This document shows, piece by piece, positions 9,905-22,517 of a stretch of DNA of 64,000 nucleotides. The stretch's first letter is position 1, and every line of letters starts with the position of its first letter. The DNA lies in contig KV423994.1 in NCBI GenBank assembly GCA_001632435.1, forward strand, positions 1 to 64,000, read 5' to 3'. Below the pieces are notes generated by a model. The model saw nothing but the letters and a program-made list of their open reading frames with translations, ran no database searches and was not told where the DNA came from. A program made the position numbers and the translations under genes. This DNA comes from Calocera cornea HHB12733. Taxonomy: Eukaryota; Basidiomycota; Dacrymycetes; Dacrymycetales; Dacrymycetaceae.

Positions 9905-11683
9905 ATGCTGCAAGAAAAGTCGTTCAATGCAGCGCCTCCTGCTGAGAGCACGGCTGCTCTCGAGGCAGCGTCTACGGCAAGCACGATCGAAGTGCCCTAT
10001 TCGGGTACGTGGCTTTCGCTCCCAACCATCTAGGATCCCTCTCAACAAATCCCAGTTTACCAGCCCTGGGAGAAATGGCTCATCGTAGTGCTCACCTCCC
10101 TCGCAGCGATGTTCTCGCCCCTGTCCTCCAACGTCTACTTCCCCGCAATCCCCGTCATCGCCACCGCCTTCAACACCAGCATAGAGCGGATCAACATCAC
10201 CGTCACGGTGTACATGCTGCTGCAGGGACTCTCTCCAGCGTTATGGAGTGGGATGGCCGACTCACCGCGGTGCGGGCGGCGGCCGGTGTACCTTGCCTGC
10301 CTAGGTCTATTGAGCTTGAGCTGTGTCGGGCTGGCGCTGACCCCCGAGAACGCGTATTGGCTTCTGCTGCTGCTGAGGTGCGTTCAGGCTGCCGGGTGCG
10401 CGAGCGTCATTGCACTTAGCTCGGGGACGATCATGGACATTGCGGCGAGTGGAGAGAGGGGGATCTTCCTGGGGTTGTCCGGCTTGGGGGCGATGGTGAG
10501 CACGCTCGGTTTCCTCGGAGAGAGTAATATTGAGGATCGCATGTATAGTTCGGCCCATGCATCGGTCCAGTGATCGGCGGTGTGCTTGCGGGGAGGTATG
10601 GCTGGAGGTGTGTATCTTCCTGTATACGGTTAGGCAGCAGCCTCAGCTTTTACAGGGCGATCTTCTGGTTTCTCCTCGCGGCCTCCGCCCTCTGCTTCCT
10701 TCTTGAGCTCCTCTTCCTACCCGAAACGCTGCGCGCCATCGTCGGGGATGGATCCATCCCCGCCCCCAAGTGGGGCCGTCCTCTGCTTCCCATCCTCGGC
10801 CGAGGTCGGAGAGACGGGCGGGAGGACGGGAAGCTGCCTGAGCCGGCGAGGAAGAACGGCCCGCTGGACTTCGTGAGGCTGTTTGGGAATGTTGATGTTT
10901 GCTTGATTCTATGGACGAATGGTGGGTCCTTCCCCATATGAAATGAGGGAAAACGCTGATGATCGTTGGGAAGCCGTGTCATTCACGATGTTCTACTGCA
11001 TCCAAACGACGCTCTCGCCTCTCTTCCTCGCCGCTTACCCGTTCCTCACCGAGACCGAAATCGGCCTGTGCTACCTTGCTTCCGGTGCAGGCTGCATACT
11101 AGGCGCCCCGCTCTCCGGTCGGCTGCTGGACATCGCGTGGGCGCGCGAGGAGCGGCTAGTGAAGCGGGATGGTGGGCAGGTCCGGGTGGAGCATGCCAGG
11201 CTGAGCAGTTCGCCGATCTACTGGGGGATATATGTGGTGGTGCTTATTGCATATGGATGGTGTGTTGAGACAGGGGTGAGCGTGGCAGTCACATTGGTGC
11301 TGCAGTTTCTTGGTATGAAGACCTTTCATGATGCGGGAAACATCTGTGCTGAAATCCGAAACAGCGACGTGCATGACCATGTGCATCTTCACGGTCAATC
11401 AAACTCTGCTGATGGACCTCTTCCCTGGTCGTGGGTCTTCAGTCGGCGCTGCGGTATGCATGTGCTCACACTTCATATGACAAATGCTGATGACGAGCAG
11501 AACAACATCGCACGCTGCCTGCTGGGCGCAGTGGTCATCTCGATCATCGATTTTGTCCGACTCGCCATCGGGCCCGGGTGGACGTTCACAGCTCTAGGTC
11601 TGTGGAGCTTGTTGACCTACCCACTAGTCGTAGTAGAGTGGAAATACGGCTCTCGTTGGGCTGCACAACGGAAGTCGGGGTAG
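9905..11683 (+). CDS. MFS transporter, DHA1 type, gene B
   Basis: Exons 9905-10004, 10056-10495, 10549-10607, 10656-10921, 10974-11312, 11365-11453 and 11501-11683, in phase, giving about 491 aa. It is a paralogue of the divergent gene A: PYS then WEKWLIVVLTSLAAMFSPLSSNVYFPAIPVIA, GMADSPRCGRRPVYLACL, GPCIGPVIGGVLAGRYGWR, LFLPETLRAIVGDGSIPAP and MDLFPGRGSS all have counterparts. Its soluble N-terminus is shorter (about 35 residues against 80). Intron layouts differ: gene A has an intron after helix 1 that B lacks, and B has introns at GAM/FGP, GWR/AIF and GAA/NNI that A lacks. Predicted exporter, substrate unknown. Confidence 0.88.
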
Positions 11684-11777
11684 TTGTCAAATTACCTTTA
11701 GACGTTGATGAGGGAATCAGGCGGCCATCACTTAGCACGATGAATTGACACTTTCGTGATGCAGGAGCGGCCTGCTT

Positions 11778-11818
11778 CCCCCCCCCCCCCCCCCGGGGGG
11801 GGGGGGGGGGGGGGGGGG
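11778..11818. repeat. Poly-C run joined to poly-G run
   Basis: Seventeen C are followed directly by twenty-four G, a perfect C/G palindrome of 34 bases plus extra G. This may be a real snap-back structure, but it is also what a mis-joined assembly or a G-tailed cloning end would look like. Confidence 0.9.
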
Positions 11819-12223
11819 CTTAGCTCACCGACATGCTCAAGACGCTCGCTATGCGCCTTTGTGTCTACTTATCAAGCCGCTTAAGGAGACCTTGGTATGT
11901 CATCAAGTGCAATTTGCTTGGTCGCCTACTTATGTGTTCGTAACAGGAGAAGCACAACATTCGACAGTCGGAAGCTGCTCAGCGGTGGCTGCAGCACCAT
12001 AGCTTGTTGACACCGGGCGACAAAGTCATTCTTGGAGAAGGTGCTCTTCGGCAGGTGGAGATGAACCTCACGACCGCGACGCGTATGTTTGTGTTTGGAA
12101 TGCATGGCCTGAATCTCATGTTTGCCGACAGGGTGGACGGTCCGTTGCCGGATGAGCGCGTTGGAGGAGACTTGGATGAAGTCGAAGATCCATGGGGTGC
12201 ATTACACTCGGTGGCGAGAGTAG

Positions 12224-12723
12224 GAAGTAACGGTCATAGATGTGCAATTGTCATGGAGATGAGATGAATGCGATAAAGCAGTAACAAAATGCTCAAGGTG
12301 CGTCTCTCGAATCGCACGGGAGAGGCCGTACGCATGACATCTCGCATAGGTGCTGAACAAGTTGACCAATTGGCCGCGCATGTATCCCGGACTGCTTGCA
12401 GTCAAGTCTGCTGACGAGTTCCGGGACATGCAAAAAAAAATGGAGAAGAGCTTGTGGTTGCGGCCGCTTGCATTCACCATGGGCTGCAACCACAAGCTCT
12501 TCTCCATTTTTTTTTGCATGTCCCGGAACTCGTCAGCAGACTTGACTGCAAGCAGTCCGGGATACATGCGCGGCCAATTGGTCAACTTGTTCAGCACCTA
12601 TGCGAGATGTCATGTGTACGGCCTCTCCCGTGCGATTCGAGAGACGCACCTTGAGCATTTTGTTACTGCTTTATCGCATTCATCTCATCTCCATGACAAT
12701 TGTACATCTATGACCATTACTTC
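12224..12723. repeat. Inverted duplication, arms of about 238 bp, short loop
   Basis: Positions 12224-12461 are the reverse complement of 12486-12723 with about three mismatches seen by eye (near 12231, 12244 and 12338); the spacer is 24 bp. Both strands therefore read almost the same protein frame. The 13-mer CCGCTTGCATTCA occurs in the spacer (12464-12476) and again just past the right arm (12734-12746), so the inverted copy seems to have been inserted between two copies of that 13-mer. Confidence 0.9.
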
Positions 12724-12747
12724 AGTGTCGCCTCCGCTTGCATTCAA

Positions 12748-12790
12748 TATTGTCATTGCTGGTGTCACCACGACACCAGCAATGACAATA
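12748..12790. repeat. Perfect 19-bp inverted repeat with 5-nt loop
   Basis: TATTGTCATTGCTGGTGTC at 12748-12766 is followed by ACCAC and by its exact reverse complement at 12772-12790. This second snap-back lies only 25 bp beyond the large inverted duplication, which suggests the same copying process made both. Confidence 0.9.
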
Positions 12791-13575
12791 TCAACTCTTC
12801 TTCCGAGGCAGACACAAGCAGCTCCCTCAGCATGCTGCCGCCGGCACCAGAAGCGCCCGCCCAACCAACAGCAAATCAGGGCAGTTGCACTGCCAAGCCT
12901 TTTGTTCGTGAGTATTTGCCCAAACCGTTTTCATGGCATTGACTGAGGTCGGTACCATGCCACAGCTTCAGCAGCAAGGCCCAACTTTGGATCAAGTGTC
13001 AGCGAAATCGAAGCACTGATGGCTTCTTCTCATGCTGAGTATGCCGAATTGCTTCAGCAACAGAGCGAAGCAAAAGCACAACACCAAGCACTTGTGCTCC
13101 AGCTGGAGGAACTGGAACGCACTGCAGAGGAGACCCAGCTACAAATCCAAGGACAAGCAATGGAACTCAAGCGGCTCAGCAAGGAGATTCAGAAACACAT
13201 TTGGCTACAAGACAGCAGTGTCCTTGTGAGTGCTTACACTGCCTCCCTGGGGCTCATGCCGGCGCATGCGGAAGCGCTCGGCAAGAAGTAGGACACTTGA
13301 TGCATTTTTGTCCTTGAATTGTATACATTTGTCTGGCCTAGTTATGAATACATGAGACCTGTCTTCCTACCATCTTGCGAGTGTCCCGCGGGCAAGTGAA
13401 CATTATCGAGCGCAGTTCTCTACGGTGCACATTGAGTTACTACTCTGCTCTCTGTCTCATTTTTGAGAGGGGTGCGGCCAAGCCCGACTGTTTGCTAGCC
13501 GCACAACGCCGTTTCTCAGAGCATTTGCACTCTCAGGGGCTGCAATTGTGTGACTCCAGCTAGGGCGCAACCAAA

Positions 13576-13885
13576 GTGAGTATCCCTTCGTCCCTGCTTT
13601 CGGTATGAACATTGACTGCGACTTTAGCAGCCAACGTGAGCGCTGGCCTCGCCACCTTGGCACCCGACCGCAGTCTAGAGGAGGAGCGGGGGGGACATCA
13701 TTGAGGTGCGTATCCCCTAACCCCTGCTTGCGGGATGCACACTGACCCCGACTGTAGCTTCGGGCGCGAGCGCTCACCTTGCCCGCCCCAAGCCAACCTC
13801 AGTCTGGGGGAGGGGCAGGATATCATCCCAGAGGTGCGTTTACCCTTGCCCCTGCTTGCCGGACGGACGCTGACCGCGACTTTAG
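13576..13885 (+). repeat. Three tandem intron-exon-like units (52-nt intron each)
   Basis: Three segments of exactly 52 nt, 13576-13627, 13706-13757 and 13834-13885, align end to end without gaps. Each starts GTGAGT or GTGCGT and ends TTTAG or TGTAG, like fungal introns. The 78-bp and 76-bp stretches between them also align (shared GAGCGCT, CAGTCT and ATCAT). So a unit of about 130 bp containing a complete intron has been tandemly duplicated. I cannot find one open frame running through all units; the host gene is unidentified. Confidence 0.7.
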
Positions 13886-14107
13886 GTGCGATCGCCGGCG
13901 CCTGCTTAGTTGCAGCACTGCCAACGCTTCTGCAAGAAGACAAGATGCTTCTGTGCTTCCGTGCCGACGGCGCGCATCATTCTTGACCCTACCTCACCCA
14001 GCGCGCCTCAGCAAAACGACGGCCGCCGTCGAATCTCCTCCCATTGCTCACTTCTAGCCGCTACTACACACCTTGTACTATCACTGGTCTGAGAGTGCTG
14101 GAAGGAA

Positions 14108-16664
<2,557 letters not shown>

Positions 16665-17125
16665 CCCCTCACGCGAACCCTCCATTTTCCACGTTCACTA
16701 CTACATTAGACAGCACTGTTATCATAATTTCATACTCTTGGGGGATTGATAAGATAGGCAAGTAGATGAAAGGATATCGTGTGAGTTCTGGCATTGTGCG
16801 CGTGTGCCTCATGTACGGCGCGTCGATCCGCAGGAAGTGACCAAAGGGGGACGGCAAGCCGCGGAGGCAGAATGGCAAGTGACATGAGCATCATAAGGGA
16901 CGGTATCCGGCGCCCCCTCCCACGCCCCAAACGTGCATCTTCTCGACCACCCTCTTCACGACCGCGACGATTGTTCTCTTGACTGCGAGTAGGTCCGTCT
17001 ATTGTGTATTCATGCAAGAAAGGAGACTGATAACTCTAAAGACTCATTCACAACTGCCTTGATACGCGTCCACCCTACAATCGACAACACCCCTACCCCT
17101 TAACTGTTGGTCGACTCATCTCCTC
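16665..17125. other. Intergenic, no gene recognised
   Basis: Spacer between two co-directional genes; pyrimidine-rich stretches near 17080-17110 precede the next ATG, as is common in fungal promoters. No further feature seen. Confidence 0.5.
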
Positions 17126-19061
17126 ATGGCCGCTCCTGACCACGCAGGATATGGTATTTGGCTCCCCTTTCTGCCAAGCAGACATCCATACTGACCATTG
17201 CTTTGCTATTGCCGTATCAGCATACGGCGCGCCGTCTGCACCCTACCCGATGGCCATGCCGGATGGTGGTGACGCAATGGATGCCGACCGTGATATGGAT
17301 ATGGCATCTGCGATGGACGGCCTGGACATCGAGGAGCCTATGGTTGCATCGTCTGCCTATGCCACGAGCTCGACGGGTCCGGTGCCAATGAATCCCGAGG
17401 GAGGACCTCCGAGGAAGATGCTGTGCGTCGATGTGTCGCTTACTCTATCATGCCGAAACCTTACACCCTTGTCTTGTAGTGATCTCGTCTTCATTCAGGA
17501 TGCCACCGGCAGTCAAGGATCGTACATCTCGCATGCTACCGAGAACATCGAGGAGATCTGCAATACCATTGTCAACACCGGCAAACTCGTGCGCCCAGAA
17601 GACCTCCGACTTGGCCTCATCGCCTTCCGGGACCATCCTCCGCAGGACAACACGTTCATCACCAAGAAGTTCCCGTTCACCAGCGATGTTTCCCAGATGA
17701 AGGAGAACCTGAAGACACTGTACGCAAGCGGGGGCGGCGATGGGCCAGAGGCGGTGACCGCTGCGCTGCATGATGCTTTGTACAACATGGAATGGAGGCC
17801 AGAAGCGAGGAGAATGGTGGTCCTTATTGCTGATGCTCCTCCACATGGTCTCGGAGAGTATGGTGATGGTGCGTTATCATCTGACGGTATCTGAGAACTC
17901 GTCTGATCTCATGAGCAGGATTTGACAATGGTTCACCCGATGGTTATGACCCCATTGAGATCGTACGCGAAATGGCCAGGAGAGGAATTACTCTTGTAAG
18001 CAATAGCACTGCGGCGTACGTTACCGTCTAAGAATTCACGCGCTTGTAGTTCTTCGTTGCATGCGAGCCTGCGCTCAGCGGATACCTCGTGAGTACAGTC
18101 CTCGTACAGCCGACACGCGTGACTCACACTCCGCAGTACGCAAATGAGTTTTACCACGCTATGACTTCTCTCACCGGTGGCACCGTTCTTCCACTGACAA
18201 CCTCCTCCCTGCTGTCACATGCTATAATTGGAAGTGTCCTGGAGAACCTCGACATGGAGGATCTCATACGTGAAGTCGGACAACATGTTGCCAACCGCGT
18301 TCTGGGCGGCGATGATGTGGACGACATCGCCCGACAACTTCATGAGGCTCTCATGCTCCGCAATGAAAGCACCAAGAAGCTGAAGATCGAGAGTATATAC
18401 CGCACCTCCGAAGAGTCTGCACATAATATTGCCGTTTGGCAGCAAGCGCAGGACTTGAAGTCTGCACGGCCGCTTTTAAAGAAGGTGAGCAACATCAGTG
18501 TGTTGCTCGTGTTGTTAGCTAATGGAGTGCAGGTTTCCGGCTCTCGTTTCACAGATAAATACCAGGCGTCGAAGTACAGCTCAACAAAGGGCGGCATATA
18601 CCACTATTCATCGGCTACCTCTTCCTTCTCTCCTTACGCTCCTTCCCTTCCTCCTCGTGGTGGCTCCTCCATCGAAACCACCATGGTCACTCCTCCTATG
18701 ACTCCCATCCGTTCTGCTGCCACCTCGCCGCCGTCGACAAACAAGTTCGGCGAGTTTGCTGCTTTCTCCGCTCCCAAGACCACGATGGCACCGAGTCCCT
18801 TCGGTGCGTCTGGTGCCATGCCGCGGCGCTCCTTGGACATGCGCGACGGCTCTGGCTTTGGTAGAGGAATGGACGACGATGACGACGACGATGATGATGA
18901 TGAGCGCGGTGGAAAGGCTGGCGGCATGTCTTTCGAGGAGGATCAGATATCATATGATCAGGTAAGTTTAACAAAATTCGTGTGAGATAACGGGTGCTTA
19001 CAGTGTCCTCCAGGTTAGGCGGATCGTGATCGCAAGCACTTTCCGCGGAATGCGCACTTGA
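17126..19061 (+). CDS. von Willebrand factor type A domain protein
   Basis: Exons 17126-17153, 17221-17422, 17480-17868, 17919-17995, 18050-18088, 18137-18484, 18533-18961 and 19014-19061 give 519 aa. After a low-complexity N-terminus with repeated Met/Asp, the vWA domain starts at about residue 77 with LDLVFIQDATGSQGSY: the first two positions of a metal-ion site (DxTGS in place of DxSxS). It continues with LGLIAFRDHPPQD and ARRMVVLIADAPPHGLGEYGDG. A helical segment follows (RLHEA-like, about residues 280-330), then a Ser/Pro region, a run of Asp (DDDDDDDDDD) and a short basic tail. The layout resembles cytosolic vWA proteins related to alpha-kinase vwkA, without a kinase domain. Role unknown. 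Confidence 0.85.
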
Positions 19062-19601
19062 TACCCCCTTGCACGCAACACTTTATTCTAAACTCAACAA
19101 TCAACCAGTATACTAGCGACTCAACCATCTTTCTCTCCCTTCCGTCCCGTGATATCCCTTGCCTCACGTCCGCCCAGCTCAGGTTTAGGTCCAGGTTCAT
19201 GTCCCATGTCTTTTGCCCCGCCCGTTGTTCTGCGTGGAATCAATGTTTTATGTACGTATGCAACGAATCAACATAGGATCGTCTTGAGTGTTCAGCTGGT
19301 GCCAAGTCTTACTGCACTCAGTACAGTGCAGCATTTTTCACTGAGTTGCCGGATCATCGCCCCTTTCCCCCCAAACAAACATGGTTCTATGACGTCGCGT
19401 GCATCCGATCATGCCCGATCGCGTCCTCACGAAACTGCAGAGCGAACCCTGCACCCTGACCTACAACCACACATCGAGGCCGAGTACTTAGCCTGCCCCC
19501 CTGCATGGATGCTCGCTCTCCACAGGCTTACTTGCGCCGTCCGTCCAGCCAGATCACATACCTACCGTACAACTAGACTCGTCTTCTGGGTGCAGGCTAG
19601 G
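19062..19601. other. Intergenic, no gene recognised
   Basis: About 540 bp between co-directional genes. ORFs here are short and lack motifs. It should contain the promoter of the SPATA20-like gene. Confidence 0.5.
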
Positions 19602-22198
19602 ATGGCCCACCAAGGAACGCCGAACAGGCTCATCAACGAGTCCTCGCCGTACCTCCGGTTGGTCCTCCTTCATTGCCCATGGAAGTCGCGATCTGACTAG
19701 GATTGTGCTTGCGTAGGCAGCATGCATACAACCCAGTTGACTGGTATCCATGGTCAGATGAAGCGTTCGAGAAAGCCAAAGCGGAGGACAAGCCTGTCTT
19801 CCTCAGCATCGGGTACTCGACATGCCGCTGGTGTCACGTATGCATTATCTGCTCCACGTCTACATTGCACGCCTGATACACGAGTAGGTGATGGAACGGG
19901 AGTCTTTCGAAAATGAGGAGGTGGCGAAGATGATGAACGACGTCTGCGTGAATGTTAAGGTGGACAGGGAGGTGCTTCCCGATGTGGACCGGTACGTGCC
20001 CCCAACGAACTCCTCTAAATATCAATTCTCTGATACCTCGAGTCCAGGGTTTACATGAACTACGTGACGGCTATCACTGGAAGAGGAGGATGGCCCATGA
20101 GCGTGTGGATCACACCGGACACGAAGGTACCCTTCTTCGGAGGGACCTACTTCCCGCCGGAAGCCATGGAGCAGATACTGGGGCAGATCAAAGACAAGTG
20201 AGCACGCACCTAGCATGTTGATTCAAGGGCATCTGAACTGAGCGATATGCCAGGTGGAAGACGGCCCGCGACCGTCTGGTACCCAAGGGTGATTCGCTGA
20301 GCGACATACTCCAAGAGCCCGACTCGCCCTCCTCCTCAAACAAGGGCATTCTGGACCCCACCGTGTTGCGTGAACGTTGCCTATCAATGTTCGAGCGTAT
20401 CTATGATAAGAAGAACGGCGGTTTCGGGGGTGCGCCGAAGTTCCCCACCGAGAGCATCTTCTCTTTCTTGCACACCGCAGCAGTCTTGAATGAGGAGAAT
20501 ACGAAGGCGCTCGAGATGAGCGGGTTTACGCTGAAGGTGCTCTTCCTCCCTACACTGCGGGATGAGAATGCTGAAGTGGTGAAATAGAAAATGGCCATGG
20601 GAGGGATACATGACCAAATTGGACTCGGCTTCCATCGGTATAGCGTGGATGCGATCTGGCACATCCCGCACTTCGAGCTCATGCTGTATGACAATGCGCA
20701 GCTGGCTTATCATTACTGTGAGTCCATGTCCGCGTCTGTGCTTCTCGATGTGCTAAGCAGGTGGTAGTGACATACTACGCGCTGACCAGGGACGAATACT
20801 ACCGTAATATCGCAATCGGAGTGCTTTCCTACCTCGACCGCGTCCTGCTCTCCAAGGGCAAAGCGTACATGTCAGCCGAAGACGCCGAGTCATACGAGAA
20901 AGAAGGCGATCCGGTCAAGAAAGAGGGGGCGTTCTACGTGTGGACCATAGCGCAGATCAATGCTCTCCTCGGGGAGGAGGACGGTGCGGTGTTCTGCCAG
21001 CACTTTGGAGTCAAGGACGAGGGGAATGTCGAGGAGGAGCATGACCCGCATCGGGAGCTGCAGGGGAAGAACGTGTTGATGGAACAGGCGACAGTTGAGG
21101 AGACCGCAAAGGCTCTGGGGAAGAGCATGAACGAGGTCGAGGCAATCATTGTCAAGGGGAAAGCGATCTTGTCGGATGAAAGGGAAAAGCGGCCGAAGCC
21201 GCATCTGGACGATAAGGTTCGTTACTCATACTTCCTGTTGTCTACCGTTACTCAGCGGCGTCCTCCAGCTCATCGCCAGTTGGAATGGCCTGATGCTGAA
21301 GACCTTCGCGCATGCCGCGATTCAGCTCCAAGGAGCGGAAGGAGACAGGCTGTATGAGCAGGGCGTGGCAGTGGCCAAGTTCATCCAGAATGAGATGATG
21401 AAGGATGGAAAGCTGCTTCGCTGCTACGGGACGAACGTGCAAGGGTATGCCATATCATCTCGCCGAAACCATGGTACTCAGATTATGTGCAGGGTATCAG
21501 AGGACTATGGCTGCGTCGTTAATGGCCTCCTCGCTCTGTATCAAGTCAAGTTTGATACAGCGTTGCTGCAACTGGCAGTGCAGTTGCAGGAGAAGCAAGA
21601 TGAGCTCTTCTGGGATGACAAGGACGGTGGCTATTTCGCAAGCTCCGCCGACAGTGACGCAAGCAAGATTATGAAGTTGAAGGATGGTGAGTGCATCCAA
21701 CGTTTTGCGATGGTTGGCGCTTACAATTGACCAGATCATGATGGCCAAGAACCTTCGTCCAACTCGATCTCACTGCACAACCTCATCACTCTGGACTCGA
21801 TCTGCCACGCTACGGATCCTGCACTGCTCAACATCCCGAACGTCGCAGAGTCCAGCGCAGAACGCTATGGTCTGTATGCAGCGAAGATGATCGCACACTT
21901 CACTCCGAAGCTGCTCACTCAGCCCGCATCTATGCCCGAGATGGTCTGCGCGACGCTGTTGCATCTGAAGGAGCTGAAGTGCGTCATCTTGAGCTCTCCC
22001 GACAGAGAGCAAGCACAAGACTTCGCGGCGAAGATTCGGGAAACGGACAAGAAGAAGTGGAGACCGGATACGATCTATGTTTGGGAGAAGATGGAGAAGT
22101 TTGAGGGCGTCTCTGGACGAGTGTGCGCAGGGAAGACTTGCGGGATGCCTAGCCGCAAGGTCGAGGATGTGATCAAAGAACTGGACAATGTGTATTGA
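19602..22198 (+). CDS. SPATA20-like protein: thioredoxin-fold (DUF255) plus six-hairpin domain
   Basis: Exons 19602-19657, 19717-19837, 19888-19991, 20048-20197, 20254-20536, 20588-20717, 20768-21216, 21269-21444, 21493-21686 and 21735-22198 give 708 aa. The N-terminal thioredoxin-like domain shows the family hallmarks [21 protein letters not shown], then [13 protein letters not shown] with a CxxC pair, [15 protein letters not shown] and [10 protein letters not shown]. The C-terminal alpha/alpha barrel carries [44 protein letters not shown] and IASWNGLML. The family is conserved from bacteria to man; its biochemical role is not established, with a redox or carbohydrate-related function suggested from the folds. 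The CxxC is retained, so redox activity is possible. Confidence 0.92.
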
Positions 22199-22517
22199 GA
22201 ATCAGAGCGAAATGTAGACCGAAATGTGTAATTTTATCATCAACTGAAGAGAAATGCGACATAGAGGAGTTACGGCTGAGTTGTTTCTCCACCGGATTTA
22301 CCACATCCGGGGTAACCGGCATACCGGCCCTGCCCAGACGCCACAGCCGACCCTGAGTCTTGTCCCACCTCCCGGTGGACACGCACCACACATAGCCCTC
22401 CGTAGCCAACGCCGCTGCTTGGTATCTCCCCTCATCATCCCCCCCTTCCCCGCTGGAGACCTATTAAATATCGGAATATCAGATTTCAAAGAGCACTAAG
22501 CGACACAATAAGTCATA
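22199..22517. other. Short intergenic region
   Basis: About 320 bp between the SPATA20-like stop and the BZZ1 start. It contains TATTAAATA near 22462, a possible TATA element 55 bp upstream of the ATG. Nothing else seen. Confidence 0.4.

Larger units (their letters stand above)
11825..13291 (+). other. Possible disrupted gene with a coiled-coil C-terminus
   Basis: Pieces of a + strand gene can be followed: a frame before 11893 (LCLLIKPLKETL), a GT-AG intron to 11946, then EKHNIRQSEAAQRWLQHHSLLTPGDKVILGEGALRQVEMNLTTATR read in parts, an intron 12083-12131, and VDGPLPDERVGGDLDEVEDP. The last open part, 13019-13291, is a coiled coil (LLQQQSEAKAQHQALVLQLE, then AEETQLQIQGQAMELKRLSK) ending in a stop. 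Between them lies the large inverted duplication, which destroys any continuous frame I could find. No family recognised; probably a broken hypothetical gene. Confidence 0.35.
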
